From Myroides sp. N17-2 (GTDB taxonomy: Bacteria > Bacteroidota > Bacteroidia > Flavobacteriales > Flavobacteriaceae), in assembly GCF_002286775.1 (NCBI RefSeq), contig NZ_NSGJ01000018.1:1-64000 (forward strand): 64,000 nucleotides of DNA. The letters run 5' to 3'. Below are positions 34,908 to 44,571 of the stretch, piece after piece. A model generated the notes under the pieces. It worked only from the letters and a program-made list of their open reading frames with translations, made no database searches and had not been told where the DNA came from. The number at the start of each line of letters is the position of its first letter. The stretch's first letter is position 1. A program made the position numbers and the translations under genes.

Positions 34908-36269
34908 ATGTCACTTTCTCTTATACAAAAGTATAATGTACCCGGTCCTAGATACACTAGCTACCCCACTGTTCCTTATTGGGAAGAGACCTCTTTTAGT
35001 AGAGATAAATGGATTGATTCTCTAAAGAGATCCTTCATTGAATCTAATAAAGAAGAAGGGATTAGTATCTACATACACCTGCCGTTTTGCGAGAGCTTAT
35101 GTACTTTCTGTGGATGCCATAAGAGGATAACTAAAAGACATGAGGTAGAGAACCCTTATATAGATGCTCTTTTAAAAGAATGGGATTTATACTGTAACCT
35201 ATTCGAAGAAAAGCCTGTCATTAAGGAGATTCACTTAGGTGGAGGTACCCCGACATTCTTCTCTCCTGCACATTTAAGCAAACTTATAGAAGGCATAAAA
35301 GCGAAATCAGTCATCGCAGATGAATATGAATTCAGCTTTGAAGGCCATCCAAATAATACAACCAAAGAACACTTATCTACTTTATACAACCTTGGTTTTA
35401 GAAGAGTAAGTTTCGGTGTTCAAGATTATAACCCTGAAGTTCAGAAAGCAATCCACAGAGAACAAAGCTTCCACAATGTAGCAAAAGTTACACTATGGGC
35501 TAAAGAACTTGGCTATACTTCTATCTCACATGATATTATCTATGGTCTACCTTTTCAGAAGTTAGAGCATGTTATCGATACAATTGAGAAGACTAAATCA
35601 CTTTCTCCTGATCGATTAGCATTCTATAGTTATGCACACGTGCCATGGATCAAAGGAAATGGACAACGTGGTTTTAACGATGAAGATGTCCCTAAAGACG
35701 ATGTGAAACGTCAATTATATGAGAAAGGAAAAGAACTACTTCTAAAGAATGACTATATCGAAATAGGTATGGATCACTTCTCATTAAAAAGTGATTCACT
35801 TTATAAGTCAATGAACACGGGGCATATCCATAGAAACTTTATGGGATATACTTCTTCAAAGACACAGGTAATGATCGGTTTAGGAGTATCATCTATCAGT
35901 GATAGCTGGTATGCCTTCGCTCAGAATGAAAAAGATATTGATACATATTACGCTCTTTTAGAACAAGGAACTATCCCTGTTACTAAAGGACATATTTTGA
36001 ATGAAGAAGATTTGATTATTAGAAAACATATCTTAAATTTAATGTGTTCTTTATCTACTGATCTGGAAGCAGACTTAGATAAAGTAGACTTCAACCCTGT
36101 TCTAGCAGAACTAAAAGAATTAGAGCTAGATGAGTTGATCCAGATTAAGGATTATAATATTAAGATAACTAAGAAAGGTCGTGCGTTTGTTAGAAATGTG
36201 TGTATGGCTCTAGATATGAGACTACACAAGAACAAACCACAGAGACAGTTGTTCTCGATGACCATCTAA
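34908..36269 (+). CDS. hemN: Oxygen-independent coproporphyrinogen III oxidase
   Basis: The 453-aa radical-SAM enzyme makes protoporphyrinogen IX for haem synthesis without oxygen. The 4Fe-4S binding Cys triad is in PFCESLCTFCGCHKRI (C-x3-C-x2-C-x-C), with GGGTPTFFSPAHLSKLIEG as the next conserved block. Full length for HemN. It is followed after 13 bp by a small membrane protein gene. Confidence 0.93.
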   Translation: MSLSLIQKYNVPGPRYTSYPTVPYWEETSFSRDKWIDSLKRSFIESNKEEGISIYIHLPFCESLCTFCGCHKRITKRHEVENPYIDALLKEWDLYCNLFEEKPVIKEIHLGGGTPTFFSPAHLSKLIEGIKAKSVIADEYEFSFEGHPNNTTKEHLSTLYNLGFRRVSFGVQDYNPEVQKAIHREQSFHNVAKVTLWAKELGYTSISHDIIYGLPFQKLEHVIDTIEKTKSLSPDRLAFYSYAHVPWIKGNGQRGFNDEDVPKDDVKRQLYEKGKELLLKNDYIEIGMDHFSLKSDSLYKSMNTGHIHRNFMGYTSSKTQVMIGLGVSSISDSWYAFAQNEKDIDTYYALLEQGTIPVTKGHILNEEDLIIRKHILNLMCSLSTDLEADLDKVDFNPVLAELKELELDELIQIKDYNIKITKKGRAFVRNVCMALDMRLHKNKPQRQLFSMTI

Positions 36270-36282
36270 TAAAAGAAGAAGA

Positions 36283-36480
36283 ATGAATAAATATGTAGAG
36301 AAAGCAGTAACCATTATTGTGTTACTAGGATTAGTAGGAGGAATTTACAACTTAGACAGCGCACACTTGTGGTCAATATCCCACAACTGGATGTCTTATA
36401 TAGGTTTTATAGTATTTATAGCCTACTTAGTCTATTCTCTAAAGAAAGCTGCTAGACAACAGGATAAAGAGGGTCTCTAA
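36283..36480 (+). CDS. Small two-helix membrane protein downstream of hemN
   Basis: The 65-aa protein has two hydrophobic segments (VTIIVLLGLVGGIYNL and YIGFIVFIAYLVYSLKK). It starts 13 bp after the hemN stop and so is likely co-transcribed. I do not recognise the family. Two terminators follow, in a tandemly duplicated segment. Confidence 0.65.
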   Translation: MNKYVEKAVTIIVLLGLVGGIYNLDSAHLWSISHNWMSYIGFIVFIAYLVYSLKKAARQQDKEGL

Positions 36481-36574
36481 ATCACACGAATTGTCATTTG
36501 TTTATTGTCTACTCTCAGGTAGACAGTAGTATAAAAAAAAGTCCTTAATCTCAGTTAAGGACTTTTGTTTTTAT
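36481..36574 (+). repeat. Tandem duplicated terminator segment, copy 1
   Basis: Runs ATCACACGAATTGTCATTTG and so on, and ends in a hairpin AAAAGTCCTTAA/TTAAGGACTTTT (36537-36565). A second copy follows at 36606-36698. Confidence 0.75.
36537..36570. terminator. Terminator 1 of the hemN operon
   Basis: Perfect stem AAAAGTCCTTAA-N6-TTAAGGACTTTT, followed by TGTTTTT. Confidence 0.8.
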
Positions 36575-36605
36575 GTAAACTTTACTAATGAGTGATAAAA
36601 AGCTT

Positions 36606-36698
36606 TATCACACAAATCGTCATTTGTTTATTGTTTACTCTCAAATAGACAATAGTATAAAAAAGTCCTCAATCTCAGTTAAGGACTTTTGTTTTTAC
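36606..36698 (+). repeat. Tandem duplicated terminator segment, copy 2
   Basis: Near-identical to 36481-36574; it carries a slightly degraded stem AAAGTCCT/AAGGACTTT (36662-36691). Confidence 0.75.
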
Positions 36699-36728
36699 CT
36701 TAAAGGTTATAATATAGTCTTAGTCTTG

Positions 36729-38639
36729 CTATTCGCTTTTATTAGCAATAATAACATCTATTATCTCTGGATTGATTAATGTCGATACATCTCCGAACTC
36801 CTTAGTCTCACCATTAGATATAGAGCGAAGTATACGTCTCATAATCTTTCCTGATCTGGTCTTAGGTAAACTATCTACGAACTGAATCTTATCTAGCTTA
36901 GCTATCGGACCGATATGACTAGAGATCATATTATTAATCTCTTTCTTCAAGTTCTCTCTATCACGGTATTCACCCTCCATCTTAAGTGTGATAAACCCAT
37001 GTAGCGCATTTCCTTTAATATCGTGCTTAAACCCTACCACAGCACTCTCTGCTACTGCTGGGTGCTCATTAATAGCATCTTCGATAGGTGCAGTTCCTAA
37101 GTTATGCCCTGATACGATAACCACATCATCAGCACGACCTGTGATTCTGTAATACCCTACTTCATCTCTTAAAGCCCCATCTCCAGTGAAATACTTCCCT
37201 GGGAATTGACTAAAGTAGGTCTCTTTATAGCGTTCGTGATCACCCCAGATAGTACGTGCCATAGATGGCCAAGGAAACTTAATACACAGTGCTCCATCTA
37301 CTTGATTATCTTCTATCTCATTGCGCTTGTCATCCATTAAGACAGCTTGTATCCCTGGCAATGGCAATGTCGCATAAGTAGGTTTAGTAGGCGTAATAAA
37401 CGGAAGTGGAGAAACTAAGATACTTCCTGTCTCCGTCTGCCACCACGTATCTACGATAGGACATCTTTTCTTTCCTACGTGGTCATTATACCAGTGCCAT
37501 GCTTCCTCATTAATAGGCTCCCCTACCGAACCAATCACTCTAAGACTAGATAAGTCATGCGAATTCACATAGCTATAATCTTCTGTCATTAATGAACGGA
37601 TAGCTGTAGGAGCTGTATAGAACTGTGTTACTTTATATTTATCGATGATATCCCAGAATCTACTCGGTGTAGGATATGATGGAACTCCTTCGAACATTAC
37701 TGTCGTTGCCCCATTTAACAGTGGTCCGTAGATAATATACGAGTGTCCTGTAATCCATCCACAGTCAGCAGTACACCAGAAGATATCCTCTTCTTTATAA
37801 TCAAATATATTCTTAAACGAATAAGCAGTCTGTACCATATACCCAGCAGTCGTATGCACCATCCCTTTAGGAGATCCAGTAGATCCTGAAGTATAAAGAA
37901 TAAATAACGGATCCTCAGCATCCATTACTTGAGCTACATTATTAGTAGATGCTTCTTCTAATAAAGGAGCTAACCATAAGTCACGTCCTTCTTTAAAAAC
38001 AACCTCTCCTCCTGTTCTCTTCACTACTAATACTCTCTCTACACCAGGACAAGACTCTAATGCCTCATCTATAATAGGCTTTAAAGGTATTGTCTTACTT
38101 CCTCTGTAACTTCCATCAGAAGTAATCACATACTTACACTCTGCATCATTGATACGCTTAGACACAGCTGACGAAGAGAATCCAGCGAAGATAACGCTGT
38201 GTATCGCTCCTAATCTAGCACATGCTAACATCGCTATCGATAGCTCTGGAATCATAGGAAGATAAATACATACTCTATCTCCTTTCTTTACTCCTTGTTC
38301 TTTAAGAACATTAGCCATCTTACACACTCTATTATATAAGTCATTATAGGTAATAGTCTCTGATGCTTCTTCTGGATTATTAGGTTCAAATATAATGGCT
38401 GCCTTTTCTCCCCTTTTTGCAAGGTGGCGATCAATACAGTTCTTTACGATATTCAACTTTGCATTGACAAACCATTGAAATTTTGATTCTTCCATATCAA
38501 ACTCAAATACCTTGTCCCATACTTGGTACCAAACAAAATTCTCTTCAGCTATTTTACTCCAGAACTTACGAGGCTCTCTTACGGACTTTTTATAGTGTTT
38601 AAAATATTGTTCTAGATTTTCTATTTTATAATAACTCAT
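36729..38639 (-). CDS. acs: Acetyl-CoA synthetase
   Basis: The 636-aa enzyme activates acetate to acetyl-CoA with ATP. Adenylate-forming motifs are LFILYTSGSTGSPKGMVH and WWQTETGSILVSP, with the C-terminal lysine that can be acetylated in PKTRSGKIMRRILR. Full length for AcsA. No AcuC-like or kinase gene is adjacent. Confidence 0.95.
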   Translation of the reverse strand: MSYYKIENLEQYFKHYKKSVREPRKFWSKIAEENFVWYQVWDKVFEFDMEESKFQWFVNAKLNIVKNCIDRHLAKRGEKAAIIFEPNNPEEASETITYNDLYNRVCKMANVLKEQGVKKGDRVCIYLPMIPELSIAMLACARLGAIHSVIFAGFSSSAVSKRINDAECKYVITSDGSYRGSKTIPLKPIIDEALESCPGVERVLVVKRTGGEVVFKEGRDLWLAPLLEEASTNNVAQVMDAEDPLFILYTSGSTGSPKGMVHTTAGYMVQTAYSFKNIFDYKEEDIFWCTADCGWITGHSYIIYGPLLNGATTVMFEGVPSYPTPSRFWDIIDKYKVTQFYTAPTAIRSLMTEDYSYVNSHDLSSLRVIGSVGEPINEEAWHWYNDHVGKKRCPIVDTWWQTETGSILVSPLPFITPTKPTYATLPLPGIQAVLMDDKRNEIEDNQVDGALCIKFPWPSMARTIWGDHERYKETYFSQFPGKYFTGDGALRDEVGYYRITGRADDVVIVSGHNLGTAPIEDAINEHPAVAESAVVGFKHDIKGNALHGFITLKMEGEYRDRENLKKEINNMISSHIGPIAKLDKIQFVDSLPKTRSGKIMRRILRSISNGETKEFGDVSTLINPEIIDVIIANKSE

Positions 38640-38773
38640 ATTTTAGTTGTGATTTTTTATGTAATGTTTTTTTTAAGTTCTTAAATATATGATTTTAGTA
38701 ATAAATAGCAAAAAGTCATACAATATTTTTATTCCTAAAAACACTGTATGACTTTATATTGATTATAATTTCA

Positions 38774-39715
38774 CTAAAAATAAGCGACTTCTTTCTTTGC
38801 TGATTCGAACTCAGCGATGACATGTTTTACGATATCTGCTACTGGTTCTATCTTGTGAATTAGCCCTGCTATCTGACCTACTTCTAATTCTCCTTCTACT
38901 AGATCTCCCAAGAACATTCCTTTTTTAGAACGCCCTCTACCTAGGTATTCTTTTAGTTCATCTACACTAGGGCATTTCGCATATAATTCTTGCAGTCCTG
39001 CGTAAAACTCATTCTTAATAAGACGCACAGGCGCAAGCTCTTTCAAACTTAGTGCTGTATCTCCTTCTTGAACATCTAATAGTAGATTCTTAAAATTAGC
39101 ATGAGCAGAACTTTCTTCTGATGCGATAAATCGAGTACCCATTTGCACTCCATCAGCTCCCAATACCATAGCCGCTAGCATCCCTTTACCTGAAGCGATA
39201 CCTCCTGCTGCTATTAATGGAATACTAATCTTCTCACGCACCATAGGAATTAAAGTAAGCGTCGTAGTCTCTTCTCTTCCATTGTGTCCTCCTGCTTCAA
39301 ATCCTTCAGCTACGATAGCGTCCACGCCAGCCTCTTGTGCCTTTAGTGCGAACTTAGAAGAACTCACTACGTGTACTACTGTTATACCGTGCTCCTTTAA
39401 GAAAGAAGTCCATGTCTTAGGATTACCAGCAGAAGTAAAGACTATCTTCACACCTTCTTCTACGATAATATGCATGATCTCCTCTATATTAGGATATAAC
39501 ATCGGTACATTCACACCGAATGGCTTATCTGTTGCCTTCTTACACTTCTGGATATGCTCTCTCAATACTTCTGGATACATAGAACCTGCACCTATAAGCC
39601 CTAAACCACCTGCATTACTTACTGCACTAGCCAACTTATAACCACTGTTCCATATCATTCCTCCCTGTACGATAGGATACTGGATATTAAAAAGATCTAC
39701 TAACTTATTTTTCAT
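38774..39715 (-). CDS. NAD(P)H-dependent flavin oxidoreductase, nitronate monooxygenase-like
   Basis: The 313-aa TIM-barrel flavoprotein begins MKNKLVDLFNIQYPIVQGGM, with the FMN-binding glycines and GIASGKGMLAAMVLGADGVQMGTRF near its centre. It resembles nitronate monooxygenase and enoyl-ACP reductase FabK; the exact substrate cannot be told apart by eye. I chose ATG 39715 because upstream sequence overlaps the mnmA end region. It is co-directional with mnmA, 14 bp from its stop. Confidence 0.82.
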   Translation of the reverse strand: MKNKLVDLFNIQYPIVQGGMIWNSGYKLASAVSNAGGLGLIGAGSMYPEVLREHIQKCKKATDKPFGVNVPMLYPNIEEIMHIIVEEGVKIVFTSAGNPKTWTSFLKEHGITVVHVVSSSKFALKAQEAGVDAIVAEGFEAGGHNGREETTTLTLIPMVREKISIPLIAAGGIASGKGMLAAMVLGADGVQMGTRFIASEESSAHANFKNLLLDVQEGDTALSLKELAPVRLIKNEFYAGLQELYAKCPSVDELKEYLGRGRSKKGMFLGDLVEGELEVGQIAGLIHKIEPVADIVKHVIAEFESAKKEVAYF

Positions 39716-39729
39716 TGTATTTTGGTTGT

Positions 39730-40941
39730 TTATAGTTTCGAAATAACACCCGAACCGATTAGTTCGTCTTCGATATGCCAAGATACAAATTGTCCTTCTG
39801 TGATTCCTGATTGTGGTTCTTCAAAACGCACAAACATTCCCTCTTTCATTTTGTGTAATGTTGCTTTTTGCAACGGTTGGCGATATCTTATACGTGCTAA
39901 TATAGACATTGTTTCGCCTTCTTGCAATGCTAAGTCTTCACGAATCCAGTGAATTTCATCTTCTTGAACAAATAATGCCTTGTGAAACAACCCAGGGTGA
40001 TCACTTCCTTGTCCTGTATAGATGATATTTTCATTTACATCCGTACTGATAATAAACAATGGCTCTGCAGTTCCTCCTACGTTTAGTCCTTTACGTTGAC
40101 CGATAGTAAAGAAGTGCGCTCCGAAGTGCTCCCCTACTTTCTTACCCATCTCAGGTGTATATACGATAGATGTAGCCTCCGCTTTTAAAGCTTCTTCTAA
40201 TGTAGAGAATACCTCTTCTTCTTTTGTATATATAGGAGAATTCTTAGGTATCTCATAGATTAACCCATCTTTACGACTCAACTTTTGTTGTAAGAACTCA
40301 GGCAACCTTACTTTTCCAATAAAACACAATCCTTGAGAATCTTTCTTGTCTGCTGTGATTAAGTTCATCTTCGCCGCTATCTCACGCACCTCTGGCTTAA
40401 GCAATTCTCCTACTGGGAATAACGCCTTCGCTAACTGCTCTTGAGATAACTGACATAAGAAATAAGACTGATCCTTATTAGGGTCCTCACCTGCTAATAG
40501 CTTATACACAGTCTCCTGTGTACCATCTGCTTTAGTGATAACCTCTTCATCTTTGCGACAGTAATGTCCCGTAGCTACATAATCTGCTCCTAAGCTTAAT
40601 GCTATTTTCATAAATACATCAAACTTGATCTCGCGATTACACAGCACATCAGGATTAGGGGTACGACCATTCTCATACTCCTTAAACATATAGTCTACAA
40701 TCTTCTCTTTATATTGTTCACTTAAGTCTACTGTCTGGAATGGTATCCCAAGCTTCTCAGCGACCATTAAAGCATCGTTGCTATCCTCTAACCATGGACA
40801 TTCATTAGAAATCGTCACAGTATCATCGTGCCAATTTTTCATGAATAATCCAATAACTTCATATCCTTGTTCTTTCAGTAAATAAGCTGCGACACTTGAG
40901 TCTACACCTCCCGAAAGACCTACTACTACTCTTTTCTTCAT
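39730..40941 (-). CDS. mnmA: tRNA-specific 2-thiouridylase MnmA
   Basis: The 403-aa enzyme makes 2-thiouridine at position 34 of tRNAs for Lys, Glu and Gln. The PP-loop is [15 protein letters not shown], and the catalytic Cys residues are in [11 protein letters not shown] and [12 protein letters not shown] -7 element (CAAATTTA on the plus strand, TAAATTTG on the minus strand) lies at 40960-40967. Probably in an operon with the flavoprotein gene downstream. Confidence 0.95.
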   Translation of the reverse strand: MKKRVVVGLSGGVDSSVAAYLLKEQGYEVIGLFMKNWHDDTVTISNECPWLEDSNDALMVAEKLGIPFQTVDLSEQYKEKIVDYMFKEYENGRTPNPDVLCNREIKFDVFMKIALSLGADYVATGHYCRKDEEVITKADGTQETVYKLLAGEDPNKDQSYFLCQLSQEQLAKALFPVGELLKPEVREIAAKMNLITADKKDSQGLCFIGKVRLPEFLQQKLSRKDGLIYEIPKNSPIYTKEEEVFSTLEEALKAEATSIVYTPEMGKKVGEHFGAHFFTIGQRKGLNVGGTAEPLFIISTDVNENIIYTGQGSDHPGLFHKALFVQEDEIHWIREDLALQEGETMSILARIRYRQPLQKATLHKMKEGMFVRFEEPQSGITEGQFVSWHIEDELIGSGVISKL

Positions 40942-41273
40942 GATAAAAAAATATTGCTACAAATTTACAAGAAATGCCGCAATACAAAAAGCTTTTGAAT
41001 TTATCTTATCTTTTAATTATGATATGTCCATAGAGAATATCTATCATTAGCGCATACAAGAGCTTAAACGCTATCTGTAGATTTAAGGCACTACAAATAA
41101 AAGGTAGATTATTTTTTATTCAATGATATTGGTATTATATTTATATCAAGACAGTTACAATTATTTATTAACCATTTAGAAGTAGTAGAAACACTTTTAA
41201 TAAGGTCAATGCTTACAACTGTACATACTAATGGTTCAAATAATATCAACAAGTAATAGTAAATTTCATCATC
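40942..41273. other. 332-bp gap between divergent mnmA and SIMPL genes
   Basis: Contains the mnmA -7 element at 40960-40967. Nothing else stands out. Confidence 0.4.
40960..40967 (-). promoter_or_regulatory. mnmA -7 element
   Basis: CAAATTTA on the plus strand gives TAAATTTG (TAnnTTTG) on the minus strand, 19 bp before the start codon. Confidence 0.4.
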
Positions 41274-42026
41274 ATGCAAAACAAAACTTTAGCTAAATCA
41301 CTTATCTTGGGTTTCTCACTATTAGTGAGTTTTTCTTTATTGGGATTCTTTATTTTCAAAGGACTAAAGACATTTAGTGATAAAGACCGTGTAGTAACCG
41401 TAAAGGGATTAGCCGAAATGAATATAATGGCAACCTCTGCTACTATTGTAATAGATTTTGCAAATTCCGGAGATGACTTACAGCAAATAATGAAGCAAAC
41501 AGAACAAAAGAAAGAGGCGATTATTGCTTATTTAACTAGTATTGGATTTTCAAAAACGGACATCAAAATTTCTAATATAGGGGTAAATGACCAAGAAAAG
41601 TACCACGAGCTTCGTTGGGAAGATGGGCGACAAGTGTCAGTAAAAATAGACAGATACACTATTACACAGCAACTAACTATTGAAACAAAAGACATAAAAG
41701 ATACAGGAAATAAAATTGCTCAAATCAATCTAGATTTAATTAGCAAAGACCTGACTTCGAATATACAACCTATATATTCTTTTCCTGAACTAAACTCTAT
41801 TAAACCACAATTGATAGCAGAGAGCACAAAGAATGCGCGTATTGCCGGTGAGCAGTTCGCTAACGATTCTCAAGCTAAATTAGGTAAGATTAAGACAGCC
41901 TCACAAGGGCAAATCACTATTGTAGGAAAGTATTATTTTGATGAAGAAGAAACAAATAATACACTCAACGAACCTTATATGCAAAAAGCTAGAGTAGTAA
42001 GCACCATTGTTTTCTTTTTAGAGTAG
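41274..42026 (+). CDS. SIMPL domain (DUF541) membrane-anchored protein
   Basis: The 250-aa protein has an N-terminal membrane anchor (ILGFSLLVSFSLLGFFIFKG) and a SIMPL/DUF541 domain, with VTVKGLAEMNIMATSATIVI and KTDIKISNIGVNDQEKY. The family is periplasmic and its role is unclear. It converges with the hip operon, a terminator lies between. Confidence 0.82.
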   Translation: MQNKTLAKSLILGFSLLVSFSLLGFFIFKGLKTFSDKDRVVTVKGLAEMNIMATSATIVIDFANSGDDLQQIMKQTEQKKEAIIAYLTSIGFSKTDIKISNIGVNDQEKYHELRWEDGRQVSVKIDRYTITQQLTIETKDIKDTGNKIAQINLDLISKDLTSNIQPIYSFPELNSIKPQLIAESTKNARIAGEQFANDSQAKLGKIKTASQGQITIVGKYYFDEEETNNTLNEPYMQKARVVSTIVFFLE

Positions 42027-42060
42027 TAGACACACCTAGAATACTTATTATTAGAAAGTA

Positions 42061-42104
42061 AAAACATCATCTATATCCGAACGGAGTATAGATGATGTTT
42101 TTTT
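42061..42104. terminator. Terminator between SIMPL gene and hip operon
   Basis: AACATCATCTATA pairs with TATAGATGATGTT around an inner CCGAACGG; T run follows. Confidence 0.8.
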
Positions 42105-42118
42105 ATATTATACCTTTT

Positions 42119-43045
42119 TTAAATCCCCACCTGAACACACTTATTTTTAAATATCTTCATATACTCCTCCTTATATTCCTCAGTCAAAAAGCTGTTCTCA
42201 ATCCACACATCAACTTTATCCATTTGTTTTGAGAAGTCTTTATATACATTATCACGTACAGTCTCAGTTATCCCTAAACTCGAGGCAAATTGGTCAAAGT
42301 CTGCTCTCCTTATTTTTCTCTTACGAGAGCATAAGGTTAAAGCGAGTTCTTCTTTATCTTCTGGAAAGAGCAAATTCACATTTAGAAGATCATAGGCTGG
42401 TGAAAACATAATACCATTCTCTGTATGCATTAAAGAGAAGTTCTTTAAATGCATATCATTATTACCAGTTATAAAACTAAACAAAACCAGTCTAAAGTAT
42501 TTGATAATATCCAATCCAGAATTAGTAGTATACTTTTTAATAATCTTTCCTATACGTTCATAAGAGCTTTTATATTTCTGTTCAGTCAATAACTCTGACA
42601 GTTGACACAAATCCTCTATATGAATCTTCTTTCCTTTGTCACGATCAAAGCGTTTAGTAATATAAGCTAGTTCACATGTTAAAGTTTGTATTAAGGCGTG
42701 CTGTGCCGTTTCTATTTTAAATAACCTAGCTAAGTGCATCGTGAGATCTTCTACCTCTGGCATAAAAGCAAAATCAACTGATTGTGGTTTCAAGATATAA
42801 TCCCCCCATAGACCAACTAAAGTCAATCGCTTATTACCTTGTTCTCCCTTTAGACTCAATGATATTTTGGGTTGTACTCCTGTTAGAGCCAATCGTTCAT
42901 TTACAGTGATTTGTGCTAACTGATTTAATTTCTCTTGATCTAATTCTAAAGCAGGAACCACTGCTGTTCCAAAGAACTTCTTTGAACAAGTAGAATGATA
43001 ATTACCTAGTTCTACAGGCTGATAACAAAACAGACAATTATTCAT
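42119..43045 (-). CDS. hipT: HipT-like kinase (HipA C-terminal domain), toxin
   Basis: The 308-aa protein corresponds to the kinase half of HipA. Catalytic residues are D197 in ITGNNDMHLKNF and D219 in SPAYDLLN; the ATP lysine lies in DYILKPQ. A Gly-rich-loop segment GVQPKISLSLKG contains serines at 62 and 64, the same i, i+2 spacing as the regulatory Ser pair of HipT. N-terminal Cys residues (NCLFCYQP, STCSKKF) suggest a small metal site. I chose ATG 43045; it overlaps the preceding gene by 8 bp. Likely phosphorylates a tRNA synthetase, by analogy. Confidence 0.82.
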   Translation of the reverse strand: MNNCLFCYQPVELGNYHSTCSKKFFGTAVVPALELDQEKLNQLAQITVNERLALTGVQPKISLSLKGEQGNKRLTLVGLWGDYILKPQSVDFAFMPEVEDLTMHLARLFKIETAQHALIQTLTCELAYITKRFDRDKGKKIHIEDLCQLSELLTEQKYKSSYERIGKIIKKYTTNSGLDIIKYFRLVLFSFITGNNDMHLKNFSLMHTENGIMFSPAYDLLNVNLLFPEDKEELALTLCSRKRKIRRADFDQFASSLGITETVRDNVYKDFSKQMDKVDVWIENSFLTEEYKEEYMKIFKNKCVQVGI

Positions 43046-43373
43046 AACTTTCCGCCTCCATCGGATAAACAGAAACAGCACCTATCGTATCTCTGCACAA
43101 GTTGATTAATAATTCGAAACGATCGCGAGGATTGAGCTTCCAATGCTTCTCACCAATTTCCAATAGCCAACCTTCAGGAATTAATCCATCAAAAAACGGA
43201 AAGAGCACATTACTATGATAACTATCTTGTGAAATTGGCAATGTTAAACTGACTGGTTTGGGGTTAGGAGCATCCAAATAATTCTTATCATAATGAAATG
43301 AATATCCACTATCTCCCTCAAGCAAATAACCCGCCAACTTATCTTGAAAGTATATTTTTGCACCTCTAGCCAT
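43038..43373 (-). CDS. hipS: HipS-like protein (HipA N-subdomain 1)
   Basis: The 111-aa protein matches the N-terminal lobe of HipA (FFDGLIPEGWLLEIGEKHWK and NLCRDTIGAVSVYPM). In HipA this lobe is fused to the kinase; here it is separate, as in HipBST systems, where HipS acts as antitoxin. It overlaps both neighbours: its start codon overlaps the hipB stop by 1 bp, and its end overlaps the kinase gene by 8 bp. Confidence 0.82.
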   Translation of the reverse strand: MARGAKIYFQDKLAGYLLEGDSGYSFHYDKNYLDAPNPKPVSLTLPISQDSYHSNVLFPFFDGLIPEGWLLEIGEKHWKLNPRDRFELLINLCRDTIGAVSVYPMEAESYE

Positions 43374-43576
43374 TACTCTCTGATTTTATCTATTACACCT
43401 ACTTCCTTACCAAACAATGCTAATACATCATTTACTTTATCTAAACGAAGTGTCTGCTTGCCCTGTTCTAGATCACGAACAAAACGAAGTCCCACACCCG
43501 CATTTAATGCCAAATCTTCTTGTGTAAGCTTTAATTCTTTACGTTTCTGCTTTACGAACTGTTGTAATGATTCCAT
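43373..43576 (-). CDS. hipB: HipB-like XRE regulator
   Basis: The 67-aa protein is an XRE helix-turn-helix (KRKELKLTQEDLALNAGVGL, FVRDLEQGKQTLRLDK). I chose ATG 43576 (MESLQQFV): the longer frame would read through the operators at 43580-43638. It is the first gene of a three-gene operon and should autorepress by binding the three palindromes just upstream. Confidence 0.85.
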   Translation of the reverse strand: MESLQQFVKQKRKELKLTQEDLALNAGVGLRFVRDLEQGKQTLRLDKVNDVLALFGKEVGVIDKIRE

Positions 43577-43579
43577 ATC

Positions 43580-43678
43580 TATACCTTTTCGGGTATAAAT
43601 ATACATATAAAAACCAAAACAATACCCTTTCGGGTATAAAAACACACTTTTTCCAAATATTATACCTCTTCGGGTATA
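43580..43678. promoter_or_regulatory. Three evenly spaced hip operators
   Basis: Inverted repeats with consensus WATACCYYTTCGGGTATA lie at 43580-43597, 43621-43638 and 43661-43678. Centre-to-centre distances are 41 and 40 bp, about four helical turns, so they lie on one face of DNA. The nearest ends 3 bp before the hipB start. Confidence 0.8.
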
Positions 43679-43704
43679 ATAAGTAGTAACAAATTATCAC
43701 TACA

Positions 43705-44514
43705 CTACCCCAGCTTCTTCCCTAATAACTCTGACTGAGCCTTTGCCTTATTAATTCCTTCTTTTAACTTCTGCATCACTTCCGTTTCATTAAAGTAATT
43801 AATCGCTTGCTCTGTTGTACCTCCTTTAGAAGATACTTTAGCTATCCACTCGTGTGTTGATAATGAGTTAGACTCATATAATCCAAGAGCTCCTGAGATA
43901 GTCTGCTTTACTAATAACTCTGCTTGTGATGGTTCGAATCCATAAGCTATAGCGGACTGAATCATCGATTCCATAAAGTAGAACACATACGCAGGCCCAC
44001 TACCTGATATAGCTGTTGCCGCATCTATCTTTCCTTCCTCAGACACATAGACAGACTTACCTGTGGTGTTAATCAAGTTCTGAATAATAAACAATTCCTT
44101 TCTATCTAACTCCTCTGATGCTGTAAACACAGTCATTCCCCTACCTATTTGCGTTGGGAGATTAGGCATAGAACGGACTATCTTCTCTACTCCGAGGTCA
44201 TGTTTTAATCTATCTATAGAGATACCCGCCATCACAGATACGATGATTTGCTCTCTATTGACATACTTCTTTAGATCATCTACTAGCATAGTGAAGTCCT
44301 GGGGTTTTACAGCGATGATGACTATATCACAGGCACCTATATCGCTATCTAATTTATAGCGATAAGATAGCTTATGTACGTTTCGACTATCTTCAAACGA
44401 CTTCTGTGAACGCGTATAAATCAACACATTACTTGGATCTATAAACCTAGAGTTAACAAATCCGTTGGCAAAAGTACTGCCCATATTCCCCATTCCTACT
44501 ATTGCGATTCTCAT
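43705..44514 (-). CDS. proC: Pyrroline-5-carboxylate reductase
   Basis: The 269-aa enzyme makes proline from pyrroline-5-carboxylate with NADPH. The Rossmann motif is RIAIVGMGNMGSTFANGF and the family signature lies in ISGSGPAYVFYFMES. I chose ATG 44514; the next upstream start is a GTG that would add FFF. The start codon directly follows the T tract of the yidC terminator, so it may depend on readthrough. Confidence 0.92.
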   Translation of the reverse strand: MRIAIVGMGNMGSTFANGFVNSRFIDPSNVLIYTRSQKSFEDSRNVHKLSYRYKLDSDIGACDIVIIAVKPQDFTMLVDDLKKYVNREQIIVSVMAGISIDRLKHDLGVEKIVRSMPNLPTQIGRGMTVFTASEELDRKELFIIQNLINTTGKSVYVSEEGKIDAATAISGSGPAYVFYFMESMIQSAIAYGFEPSQAELLVKQTISGALGLYESNSLSTHEWIAKVSSKGGTTEQAINYFNETEVMQKLKEGINKAKAQSELLGKKLG

Positions 44515-44549
44515 AAAAAAAAACACCTCTGAATTAGATCAGAGGTGTT
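44515..44549 (-). terminator. Terminator of yidC abutting proC
   Basis: On the minus strand AACACCTCT pairs with AGAGGTGTT, followed by eight or nine T directly before the proC start codon at 44514. Confidence 0.7.
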
Positions 44550-44571
44550 AAATATATAGAAAATAACTTAG

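Noticed and set aside
43577..43645. Longer hipB start.
   Set aside because: The extra residues would be encoded by two operator palindromes.
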